Positions 40,544-51,334 of a stretch of 64,000 nucleotides of DNA are shown piece by piece (positions within the stretch are counted from its first letter, which is position 1; each line of letters starts with the position of its first letter). The position numbers and the translations under genes are program-made. The notes under the pieces are model-generated. The model saw only the letters and a list, made by a program, of their open reading frames with translations. It made no database searches and was not told the DNA's origin. This stretch comes from Cupriavidus sp. P-10. Its GTDB lineage: Bacteria > Pseudomonadota > Gammaproteobacteria > Burkholderiales > Burkholderiaceae. Where the stretch lies: NCBI RefSeq assembly GCF_003402535.2, contig NZ_AP025170.1, positions 2,604,001-2,668,000 on the forward strand, in the 5' to 3' direction.

Positions 40544-41005
40544 TTGCGCATACGTAGCCAAAAGGACTTTGCCTCCGGCCTGATGTTCATCCTGGTCGGA
40601 TTCGGCTTTTCCTGGGTCGCCCGCGGCTATTCCATGGGAACCGCCGCAAAAATGGGACCGGGATACTTCCCGTTCTGGCTCGGCATCGTGCTCGCCCTGC
40701 TGGGCGTGCTGGTGCTGGCAGGCTCGCTGTCTTCCAAGATGGAAGAGGATCAGCTGGCCCGCTGGGATATCAAGACGCTGCTGTGGATCCTCGGCTCGGT
40801 GGTGCTGTTCGGCCTGCTGCTCAAGCCGCTGGGCATGGTGCTGTCGGTGCTGGTGCTGGTACTGGTGTCGTCAATGGCCAGCCACGAGTTCAGCTGGAAG
40901 GGTGCCATCCTGAACGCCATCATCCTGGTGCTGATCAGCCTGGGCGCGTTCGTGTACGGGATCAACCTGCAGATGCCGGTGTGGCCGGCTTTCCTGGCAA
41001 GCTAA
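40544..41005 (+). CDS. tctB: Tripartite tricarboxylate transporter small membrane subunit TctB
   Basis: 153-residue protein with four predicted helices, beginning MRIRSQKDFASGLMFILVG. The motif GTAAKMGPGYFPFWLGIVLALLG (positions about 32-54) is diagnostic of TctB. The start is a TTG at 40544 with GAGGAG seven bases upstream; no ATG gives a comparable protein. The tctA gene follows 13 bases later. TctB and TctA form the inner-membrane permease that takes citrate or other di/tricarboxylates from a Bug receptor. No receptor gene is next to it. Confidence 0.92.
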   Translation: MRIRSQKDFASGLMFILVGFGFSWVARGYSMGTAAKMGPGYFPFWLGIVLALLGVLVLAGSLSSKMEEDQLARWDIKTLLWILGSVVLFGLLLKPLGMVLSVLVLVLVSSMASHEFSWKGAILNAIILVLISLGAFVYGINLQMPVWPAFLAS

Positions 41006-41018
41006 GGAGCCCGCCAAC

Positions 41019-42521
41019 ATGGAACTACTCACTAACCTGGGCCTGGGCTTCTCCACCGCCCTGACCTTCCAGAACCTGGCCTACGCCTTCCTGGGCTGCG
41101 TGCTGGGTACCCTGATCGGCGTGCTGCCGGGACTGGGGCCGCTGGCGACCATCGCCATGCTGCTGCCGGTGACCTACACGCTGCCGCCGGTGGCCGCGCT
41201 GATCATGCTGGCCGGCATCTACTACGGCGCCCAGTACGGCGGTTCGACCACCGCCATTCTGGTGAACCTGCCGGGTGAATCGTCGTCGGTGGTGACAACC
41301 ATCGATGGCTACCAGATGGCAAGACGAGGGCGAGCGGGGGTGGCGCTAGCGACAGCGGGCCTGGGCTCGTTCTTCGCTGGCTGCGTGGCCACCATGATCC
41401 TGGCCGCCTTTGCCGCGCCGCTGTCGGAACTGGCCTTCAAGTTCGGCCCGGCCGAGTACTTCTCGCTGATGGTGCTGGGCCTGATCGGGGCCGTGGTGCT
41501 GGCCTCGGGTTCGCTGGTCAAGGCGATCGCCATGATCGTGCTGGGCCTGCTGCTGGGCCTGGTGGGTACCGACGTGAACTCGGGCGCCGCGCGCTTCTCG
41601 TTCGACGTGCCGGAACTGACCGACGGCCTGAACTTCGTCTCGGTGGCAATGGGTATCTTCGGCTTTGCTGAAATCATCGCCAACCTGGAGCAGAAGGAGC
41701 AGCGCGAGACCTTCACTGACCACATCACCAACCTGTTCCCGACCAAGGAAGACTTCAAGCGCATGATCCCGGCTGTGCTCCGTGGCACGGCACTGGGCTC
41801 GGCGCTGGGTATCCTGCCGGGCGGCGGCGCCTCGCTGGCTTCGTTCGCTGCGTACTCGCTGGAGAAGAAGACCTCCAAGTACCCGCAGGAATTCGGCAAG
41901 GGCGCCATCGAAGGCGTGGCGGGTCCGGAATCGGCCAACAACGCAGCCTCGCAGACCTCGTTCATCCCGCTGCTGACGCTGGGCATTCCGCCCAACGCGG
42001 TGATGGCGCTGATGGTGGGTGCGATGACCATCCACAACATCCAGCCCGGCCCGCAGGTGATGACCAGCAACCCGGCGCTGTTCTGGGGCCTGATCGCCTC
42101 GATGTGGATCGGCAACCTGATGCTGATCGTGCTGAACCTGCCGCTGATCGGCATCTGGGTGAAGCTGCTGAAGGTGCCTTACCGCTACCTGTACCCGGCC
42201 ATCCTGACCTTCTGCTGCATCGGCGTGTACTCGGTCCAGAACACCACCTTCGACGTGTTCCAGACCGCCGCCTTCGGCGTGATCGGCTACCTGTTCATCA
42301 AGCTGCGCTGCGAACCCGCTCCGCTGCTGCTCGGCTTCGTGCTGGGACCGATGATGGAAGAAAACTTCCGCCGCTCGCTGCTGCTGTCGCGTGGTGACTT
42401 CAGCGTGTTCGTGACGCGCCCGCTGTCGATGGGCCTGCTGATCGCCGCTGCGGTGCTGGTGGTGATCGTGGCGCTGCCGTCGATCAAGGCCAAGCGCGAA
42501 GAAGCGTTCCAGGAAGAATAA
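41019..42521 (+). CDS. tctA: Tripartite tricarboxylate transporter large permease TctA
   Basis: 500-residue protein with about twelve helices. Two diagnostic segments are present: GVLPGLGPLATIAMLLPVT in the first half and ILPGGGASLASFAAYSLEKK with VAGPESANNAASQTSFIPLL in the second. The AAGGAG site lies before ATG 41019, shortly after tctB. With TctB it forms the Na+ or proton-driven uptake channel for tricarboxylates. A strong terminator follows, so the operon is just tctBA. Confidence 0.95.
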   Translation: MELLTNLGLGFSTALTFQNLAYAFLGCVLGTLIGVLPGLGPLATIAMLLPVTYTLPPVAALIMLAGIYYGAQYGGSTTAILVNLPGESSSVVTTIDGYQMARRGRAGVALATAGLGSFFAGCVATMILAAFAAPLSELAFKFGPAEYFSLMVLGLIGAVVLASGSLVKAIAMIVLGLLLGLVGTDVNSGAARFSFDVPELTDGLNFVSVAMGIFGFAEIIANLEQKEQRETFTDHITNLFPTKEDFKRMIPAVLRGTALGSALGILPGGGASLASFAAYSLEKKTSKYPQEFGKGAIEGVAGPESANNAASQTSFIPLLTLGIPPNAVMALMVGAMTIHNIQPGPQVMTSNPALFWGLIASMWIGNLMLIVLNLPLIGIWVKLLKVPYRYLYPAILTFCCIGVYSVQNTTFDVFQTAAFGVIGYLFIKLRCEPAPLLLGFVLGPMMEENFRRSLLLSRGDFSVFVTRPLSMGLLIAAAVLVVIVALPSIKAKREEAFQEE

Positions 42522-42568
42522 GCTGGACTTGCCGCCGGCCTGCGGGCCGGCCCGCAATGCAACACTGG

Positions 42569-42593
42569 GGGCACCGCAAGGTGCCCTTTTTTT
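42569..42593 (+). terminator. Rho-independent terminator of tctBA
   Basis: GGGCACC-GCAA-GGTGCCC followed by TTTTTTT, 48 bases after the tctA stop codon. Confidence 0.92.
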
Positions 42594-42696
42594 GTTGCCG
42601 GAATTGACGCAACGACCCGCCTCCGCCGGGCCCGCCGCGACCTATAGTATTAGCACTCGGACAACTGTCGCGATGAGCGCGTCGGAGGTTGACATC

Positions 42697-43170
42697 ATGA
42701 CCATGGCTAATACGCTGGCGAAATGCCTGAGCAACAAGCACAGCCAGTTCGACACCGTTAGGCACCCCTACAGCCTGAGCAGCATGGCCACTGCACACGC
42801 TGCACACATTCCCGGAGACCGGCTGGCCAAGACCGTCCTGCTGGAAGACGACAGCGGCTACGTCGCCGCGGTGATCCCTTCCACGCACCACCTGAAACTG
42901 TCGGAAATCCGCGAGCAGACCGGACGCAACCTGTCGCTGGCGCATGAGGATGGCGTGCGCGAAGTGTTCAGGGACTGCGATCACGGCGCGATCCCGCCCG
43001 TCGGCATGGCGTATGGCACGCAGACCTGGCTGGACGACAGCCTGCTGACGCATGCCGATGTCTATTTCGAAGCGGGCGACCACCAGGAACTGGTGCACAT
43101 GAGCACCGACGAGTTCATGTCGCTGATGGTCGATGCAAAGCGCGGACACTTTGCGCACAGGATGATGTAG
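42697..43170 (+). CDS. YbaK/aminoacyl-tRNA deacylase domain protein
   Basis: 157-residue protein. It begins MTMANTLAKCLSNKHSQFD and contains the YbaK-type segment ATAHAAHIPGDRLAKTVLLEDD, with the conserved Lys in the LAKTVLL strand. The family (YbaK, ProX, INS) trans-edits mischarged tRNAs such as Cys- or Ala-tRNA-Pro, though stand-alone members have other suggested roles. Conserved histidines follow in THHLKLSEIREQTG. GGAGG (42684-42688) is eight bases from ATG 42697, deciding among several in-frame starts. It is flanked by terminators on both sides, so it is a single-gene unit. Confidence 0.8.
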   Translation: MTMANTLAKCLSNKHSQFDTVRHPYSLSSMATAHAAHIPGDRLAKTVLLEDDSGYVAAVIPSTHHLKLSEIREQTGRNLSLAHEDGVREVFRDCDHGAIPPVGMAYGTQTWLDDSLLTHADVYFEAGDHQELVHMSTDEFMSLMVDAKRGHFAHRMM

Positions 43171-43188
43171 GGCAAAGCCAAACCATGG

Positions 43189-43215
43189 CGGCCGGCGCAT
43201 GCCGGCCGTTTTTTT
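43189..43215 (+). terminator. Rho-independent terminator of the YbaK-domain gene
   Basis: CGGCCGGC-GCAT-GCCGGCCG followed by seven T. It is 18 bases beyond the stop codon. Confidence 0.92.
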
Positions 43216-43277
43216 GCGCGGCCCCCGCCACGGCATGACACCGTGACGGGGCCGCGCTGCCGCTCAGGCAGCAGGCG

Positions 43278-45584
<2,307 letters not shown>

Positions 45585-45599
45585 TTATCGCCAGCGTTC

Positions 45600-45631
45600 G
45601 CTCGTTTGCTCGTCTGCTCGATTGCTCGTTT
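45600..45631 (+). repeat. Four tandem 8-bp repeats in the katG leader
   Basis: GCTCGTTT, GCTCGTCT, GCTCGATT and GCTCGTTT follow directly on each other at 45600, 45608, 45616 and 45624. They lie 58-89 bases upstream of the katG start codon, inside the predicted 5' leader. Confidence 0.85.
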
Positions 45632-45703
45632 CTTGTCTGACTTCGACGATCCCGCTCCGGCACTTGCGCCGGATCTTTCTGCATCGCAACACGGCTGGAT
45701 ACC

Positions 45704-45737
45704 GCCGGTGCGCGGACGCATGCGGGCGCGCACCGGC
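45704..45737 (-). other. Stable hairpin in the predicted katG leader
   Basis: The arms GCCGGTGCGCG (45704-45714) and CGCGCACCGGC (45727-45737) are perfectly complementary over 11 bp around a 12-base loop. On the minus strand this would form in the transcript about 60 nt after the predicted start of transcription. There is no T tract. Confidence 0.6.
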
Positions 45738-45805
45738 ATGACGATCCGGGCGCGCCCAGGGCGAAGCCGCGCTTGTCTGACTTCCGCGGCGGTGTCCGCA
45801 ACCAA

Positions 45806-45871
45806 AATATATGCACAGCAAGGCCTGAGGAGAATGCGATTCTGTCTATCTGGCCGATAGATCGCGCTTAT
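45806..45871 (-). promoter_or_regulatory. Predicted OxyR-controlled katG promoter
   Basis: On the minus strand the -10 is TATATT (45806-45811) and a weak -35, TTCTCC, is 17 bases upstream (45829-45834). Directly behind it are CTAT (45846-45849), seven bases, ATAG (45857-45860), seven bases, and TTAT (45868-45871). Three of the four spaced ATAG/CTAT elements of the OxyR tetramer site are thus present with the right spacing; the fourth (45835-45838) is not conserved. A poor -35 next to an OxyR site is the normal layout for an OxyR-activated promoter. Confidence 0.5.
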
Positions 45872-45890
45872 AGCTCCAGGGCGACCTCCT

Positions 45891-46775
45891 TCAGGCGCCA
45901 AACAGCTCGCTGCACGCCGCTCGCACCGCTGCCGTTACCTGGCCGCGCCCGTGGTCGCGCCGCTCCAGCATGCCGATGTGGCGCATGACCGGCTCGCCGT
46001 GGACCAGCAGTGGCAGGATCCGCAGTGCCTCGTCGTCGTGCCAGCGCGCGCGCCGCAGCAGCGGCACCACGGTCACACCGACTTCCTGGCGTACCAGCTC
46101 GACCAGCGCCTCGATGGCGTTCAGTTCCAGGAACTCGTTGACCTTCAGGTGCGCGCGGCGCAGCGCGCGCTCGACCAGCACGCCGGTGCGCTGGCTGCGG
46201 TCGAAGCGCAGGTAGGGGTTCTGGGCCAGCGCCTCGCGCGCATCATGGCCGGGGCTCCCACGTGCCGCGATCGCCACCAGCGGCTCCTGGTACAACGGCG
46301 TCCAGCGCAGCGTGCCGGGCACGCGCGTGGCCCCTTCGACCAGGATCGCCGCGTCGAGCTCGCCGGCCTCGACCTGTGCCGCCAGTTCGATCGACTTGGC
46401 GCCGACCAGGCGCACATCGAGCGCGGGGTAGGTGCGCTTCATGCGCGCCACCGCGTGCGACAGGCCGCCCATCACCGACACCACCGCGCCCACGGCCACG
46501 GCACCGGCCATGGCCTGGTCCGAGGCCAGCGGCAGGCGCATCTCGTCGTACAGCGCGAGCAGGCGCCGGGCCTGCGGCAACAGTGCGCGGCCATCTGCAT
46601 TGAGCACCGCGACGCGGCCATTGCGGTCGAACAATTCGCGCCGCAACTCGGTTTCCAGCGCGCGCATCTGCAGGCTGACGGCGGCCTGGGTCAGTGCCAC
46701 CTGGCCGGCGGCCGCGGCGAAGGAGCCTTGTTCGGCCACGGTGACGAAGGTACGGATGAATCGGATAGTGCTCAT
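45891..46775 (-). CDS. LysR family transcriptional regulator
   Basis: 294-residue LysR regulator with an N-terminal helix-turn-helix (MSTIRFIRTFVTVAEQGSF, then LTQAAVSLQMRALE) and a substrate-binding domain (GAVAVGAVVSVMGGL onward). It is divergent from the Bug receptor/gamma-glutamyltransferase genes and very probably regulates them through a palindrome at 46822-46844. Although it lies directly upstream of katG on the same strand, it is not OxyR: the two redox cysteines of OxyR are missing (only one cysteine near the C-terminus). Confidence 0.9.
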   Translation of the reverse strand: MSTIRFIRTFVTVAEQGSFAAAAGQVALTQAAVSLQMRALETELRRELFDRNGRVAVLNADGRALLPQARRLLALYDEMRLPLASDQAMAGAVAVGAVVSVMGGLSHAVARMKRTYPALDVRLVGAKSIELAAQVEAGELDAAILVEGATRVPGTLRWTPLYQEPLVAIAARGSPGHDAREALAQNPYLRFDRSQRTGVLVERALRRAHLKVNEFLELNAIEALVELVRQEVGVTVVPLLRRARWHDDEALRILPLLVHGEPVMRHIGMLERRDHGRGQVTAAVRAACSELFGA

Positions 46776-46821
46776 CGGTGCACGTGCAGAAGGGTTGCGA
46801 GGGTTCGCCGATACTTAAATT

Positions 46822-46844
46822 TTTCTTGTGACATCGGCAAGAAA
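46822..46844. promoter_or_regulatory. Predicted LysR-type operator for the Bug/GGT genes
   Basis: TTTCTTG (46822-46828) and CAAGAAA (46838-46844) form a perfect inverted repeat with a 9-base centre and contain the T-N11-A core of LysR sites. It lies in the 157-base divergent region, 47 bases from the LysR start and 89 bases from the Bug gene. Confidence 0.55.
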
Positions 46845-46932
46845 TATTAGCTTTCTTTGTGAACCGCGCCACGGAATAATTAAGCCGGCTCATCAATCTT
46901 TGCCCGCCTTTCGCCTGACTCCGGAGACAAGC

Positions 46933-47910
46933 ATGAAATCCTGGCTGCGCCTCGCCGGCATCGCCGCTGCCTGCGGCATGTGCCTGGCCGCCACGCCCGC
47001 ACTGGCCGACAACTTTCCCAGCAAGCCGATCCGCCTGATCGTGCCGTTCCCGGCCAGCGGCGCGACCGATTTGCTGGCGCGTGCCATTGCGCAGAAAGTG
47101 GGCGCCAACATGGGCCAGCAGATCGTGGTCGACAACCGCCCGGGCGCCGGCGGCGCGATCGGTTCGGACATGGCGGCCAAGGCCGCGCCGGACGGCTACA
47201 CGCTGCTGATCGCGACCACCAGCACGCACTCGATCGGCCCGTACATCAACACCCGCCTGCCGTACAACACCGACACCGACTTCACCCCGGTCGGCCAGGT
47301 GGCGATCGCCACCAATGTGCTGGTGGTGCCGAACAGCCTGCCGGTGAAAAACGTGCGCGAGCTCGTCGACTACGCCAAGAAGCACCCCGGCGAGCTCAAC
47401 TACGCCTCCAGCGGCAATGGCACCGTGGTGCACCTGACCGCCGAGGCTTTCAAGGCGCAGGCCGGCGTGTTCATCACCCATATCCCGTACCGCGGCACAG
47501 CGCTGGCCGTGCCAGACCTGATTTCGGGCAAGGTGCAGGTGCTGTTCGACAGCATCGTCTCGGGCCTGCCGCACGTGAAGGACGGCAAGCTCAAGGCGCT
47601 GGCCGTGACCAGCGCGAAGCGCTCGCCACTGGCACCGGAGATCCCGACGGCCAGCGAGTCGGGGCTGCCCGGCTTTGAGTCCGATACGTGGTTCGGCATC
47701 TACGGACCCAAGGGCATGCCGGCGGACATCGTCAACCGGCTGAATGCCGAATTCAACAAGGCAATCCAGTCGCCGGAAGTCAAGGAACGCCTGGGCAAGC
47801 TGGGCGCCGAGCCGGTCGGCGGCACGCCCGCGCAGTTCGCCGCCATGGTGAAGAAGGACAGCGCCCGCTGGGGCAAGCTGATCAAGGATCGCAAGATCAC
47901 GGCAGAATAA
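46933..47910 (+). CDS. Bug family tripartite tricarboxylate transporter substrate-binding protein
   Basis: 325-residue periplasmic binding protein. The signal peptide ends near residue 26 (LAATPALADN). The Bug marks are FPSKPIRLIVPFPASGATDL and VVDNRPGAGGAIGSDMAAK. Compared with the other Bug protein in the window it differs at the second pocket loop (SGATD versus GGPLD), suggesting another ligand. It starts at ATG 46933 with GGAG upstream, divergent from the LysR gene, and is followed by a gamma-glutamyltransferase-like gene 71 bases later, which suggests that the ligand is related to that enzyme's substrate or product. Confidence 0.92.
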   Translation: MKSWLRLAGIAAACGMCLAATPALADNFPSKPIRLIVPFPASGATDLLARAIAQKVGANMGQQIVVDNRPGAGGAIGSDMAAKAAPDGYTLLIATTSTHSIGPYINTRLPYNTDTDFTPVGQVAIATNVLVVPNSLPVKNVRELVDYAKKHPGELNYASSGNGTVVHLTAEAFKAQAGVFITHIPYRGTALAVPDLISGKVQVLFDSIVSGLPHVKDGKLKALAVTSAKRSPLAPEIPTASESGLPGFESDTWFGIYGPKGMPADIVNRLNAEFNKAIQSPEVKERLGKLGAEPVGGTPAQFAAMVKKDSARWGKLIKDRKITAE

Positions 47911-47981
47911 CGGCGCGGCGAGTGCCAACGCGGCCGGTGCCGACAACCGCCCGGCCGCCTCCTGAAACGACAGACAAAGCC

Positions 47982-49607
<1,626 letters not shown>

Positions 49608-49639
49608 GCCCGCCGGCCTGAACTGCCAACGACCTGCAA

Positions 49640-49659
49640 AACGCCCCGAACGGGGCGTT
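49640..49659 (+). terminator. Hairpin after the gamma-glutamyltransferase-like gene
   Basis: AACGCCCC pairs with GGGGCGTT around GAAC, followed by CTTGCTTT. A usable but weak T-rich stretch follows. Confidence 0.7.
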
Positions 49660-49776
49660 CTTGCTTTCCGCCCCCCCATCCCGCAACTGGCCCGCTCGCG
49701 ATCGCTGCAACTGTGCATGGCGCGGGCGCCACGGCTCCGTACACTGGTTCCCCGACAAGCCTCCGGAGCCTGCACC

Positions 49777-50637
49777 ATGCCCACCTACGCCTTCCGCCTG
49801 CTCAACGTCTTCGCCGAATCCACCTTCGGCGGCAATCCCCTGTGCGTGTTCGAAGACGCGCGCGGCATGGACGAAGCCACCATGCAGGCGCTGGCGCTGC
49901 AGTTCAACCTGTCGGAAACCACCTTTGTCCTGCCGTCGGACAACGCCAGCGCGCGCGTGCGCATCTTCACGCCCGGCTATGAGATGCGTTTTGCCGGCCA
50001 CCCCACTCTGGGCACCGCGCACGTGGTGCGCGAACTGGCCGGCACCAGCGACACGCTGATGCTGGAATTTCTCGCCGGCGTGGTCCCGGTGACGGCGCAG
50101 GGCGATGTCTGGACCTTCACCGCGCCCCACAGCGGCATGCCGAAGACCGCCCCGGCCAGCCTGCCCGATGCCGAGATGGCAAGCCTGCTCGGCCTGCAGG
50201 AAAGCGACCTGCTGGTTTCGCCGATGTGGGTCGACACCGGCGCCGACCAGCTGCTGGTGGCCGTGCGCAGCACCGATGCCGTGCGCCGCGCCAATCCCGA
50301 CAGCGCGCGCCTCGACATCTGGCCGCAGAGCAGCCTGGGCCGCAAGACCGCCTACGTGTTCGCCTTCGATCCCGAGCAACCTGGCCGCGTGCTGTCGCGC
50401 TATTTCTTCACCAAGCAGGGCGGCGGCGTGGCCGAGGACCCCGGCACGGGCTCGGCCTGCGCCAATCTCGGAGGCTGGTTGCTGGCCACCAGCCGCGCGC
50501 TGCCGGCCGAATACGCCATCGACCAGGGCGAGGCCGTCGGCCGCCCGTGCCGGCTGCGCTTGGCGGTCGACACCGGCGGCGACATCCGCGTGGGCGGACG
50601 CGTGCTCGAGATCGGCCGCGGCACCGTGACACTCTGA
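49777..50637 (+). CDS. PhzF family protein
   Basis: 286-residue isomerase/epimerase-like fold of the PhzF/DapF type. The catalytic glutamate is Glu47 in NLSETTFV; other marks are FGGNPLCVF near residue 18, RFAGHPTLGTAHV, and EDPGTGSACANLGG in the second half. PhzF itself isomerises a phenazine precursor, but there are no phenazine genes here and most homologues have unknown roles. The start at ATG 49777 gives a family-sized protein; an in-frame ATG at 49717 would add 20 residues. Confidence 0.9.
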   Translation: MPTYAFRLLNVFAESTFGGNPLCVFEDARGMDEATMQALALQFNLSETTFVLPSDNASARVRIFTPGYEMRFAGHPTLGTAHVVRELAGTSDTLMLEFLAGVVPVTAQGDVWTFTAPHSGMPKTAPASLPDAEMASLLGLQESDLLVSPMWVDTGADQLLVAVRSTDAVRRANPDSARLDIWPQSSLGRKTAYVFAFDPEQPGRVLSRYFFTKQGGGVAEDPGTGSACANLGGWLLATSRALPAEYAIDQGEAVGRPCRLRLAVDTGGDIRVGGRVLEIGRGTVTL

Positions 50638-50713
50638 GCGCACAGAGCGTCACGATGCCGCCCCGCCGGCTGCGCTACATTGTGGGCTTGCCCGCCAACC
50701 GCCCCGATCCGCC

Positions 50714-51331
50714 ATGACCTCGCACGCCATCACCTCCCTGGCCGAACTGGAAGCGCTCTACGCCCAGCCCGCGGCGCCGTCGCTGTCAAAGGAAGTCGAC
50801 TACCTGCATCCGCACTACCGCGCCTTTATCGAGGCCGCACCGTTGTGCCTGCTGTCGACGGTCGCCGACGGCTGGGCCGAATGCTCGCCGCGCGGCGACA
50901 CGCCCGGCTTCGTGCAGGTGCTGGACGAACGCACGCTGCTGCTGCCCGACCGGCGCGGCAACAACCGCATCGACAGCCTGCGCAATATCGTGGCCGATCC
51001 GCGCGTGGGCCTGCTGTTCGTGATTCCCGGCGTCAATGAGACCATCCGCGTCAACGGCACCGCGCAGATCAGCGTCGACCCGGCGCTGATCGCGCGCTGC
51101 GTGGTTGACGGCAAGGCGCCGACCACGGTGCTGGTGATCACGGTGCAGTCGATATTCTTCCAGTGCGCCCGCGCGCTGATCCGCTCGCGCCTGTGGGCGG
51201 CGGATGCGCAGGTCGCGCGGCAGACGCTGCCGAGCAATGGCGAGATCCTGGCCACGCTGAGCCAGAACGCGATCGACGGCGCCGCCTATGACCGCGACCT
51301 GCCCGAGCGGCAACGTAACACGCTCTACTAA
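50714..51331 (+). CDS. Pyridoxamine 5'-phosphate oxidase-like FMN-binding protein
   Basis: 205-residue split-barrel protein. The region LCLLSTVADGWAECSPRGD followed by LLLPDRRGNNRIDSL fits the FMN-binding core of the MSMEG_1061-type PNPOx-like family, and NPRVGLL-type text is present as DPRVGLLFVIPG. Such proteins are usually flavin-dependent reductases or oxidases of unknown substrate, not the true PdxH. The gene follows the PhzF gene by 76 bases on the same strand. Convergent with the CoA-transferase gene. Confidence 0.83.
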   Translation: MTSHAITSLAELEALYAQPAAPSLSKEVDYLHPHYRAFIEAAPLCLLSTVADGWAECSPRGDTPGFVQVLDERTLLLPDRRGNNRIDSLRNIVADPRVGLLFVIPGVNETIRVNGTAQISVDPALIARCVVDGKAPTTVLVITVQSIFFQCARALIRSRLWAADAQVARQTLPSNGEILATLSQNAIDGAAYDRDLPERQRNTLY

Positions 51332-51334
51332 CTG

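Noticed and set aside
42597..42696. Longer form of the YbaK-domain protein starting at 42529
   Set aside because: The extension runs through the tctBA terminator; the GGAGG at 42684-42688 marks ATG 42697.
45891..46775. LysR gene upstream of katG as the peroxide regulator OxyR
   Set aside because: It lacks the two OxyR redox cysteines and is divergent from the Bug/GGT genes, which fits a metabolite-responsive LysR.
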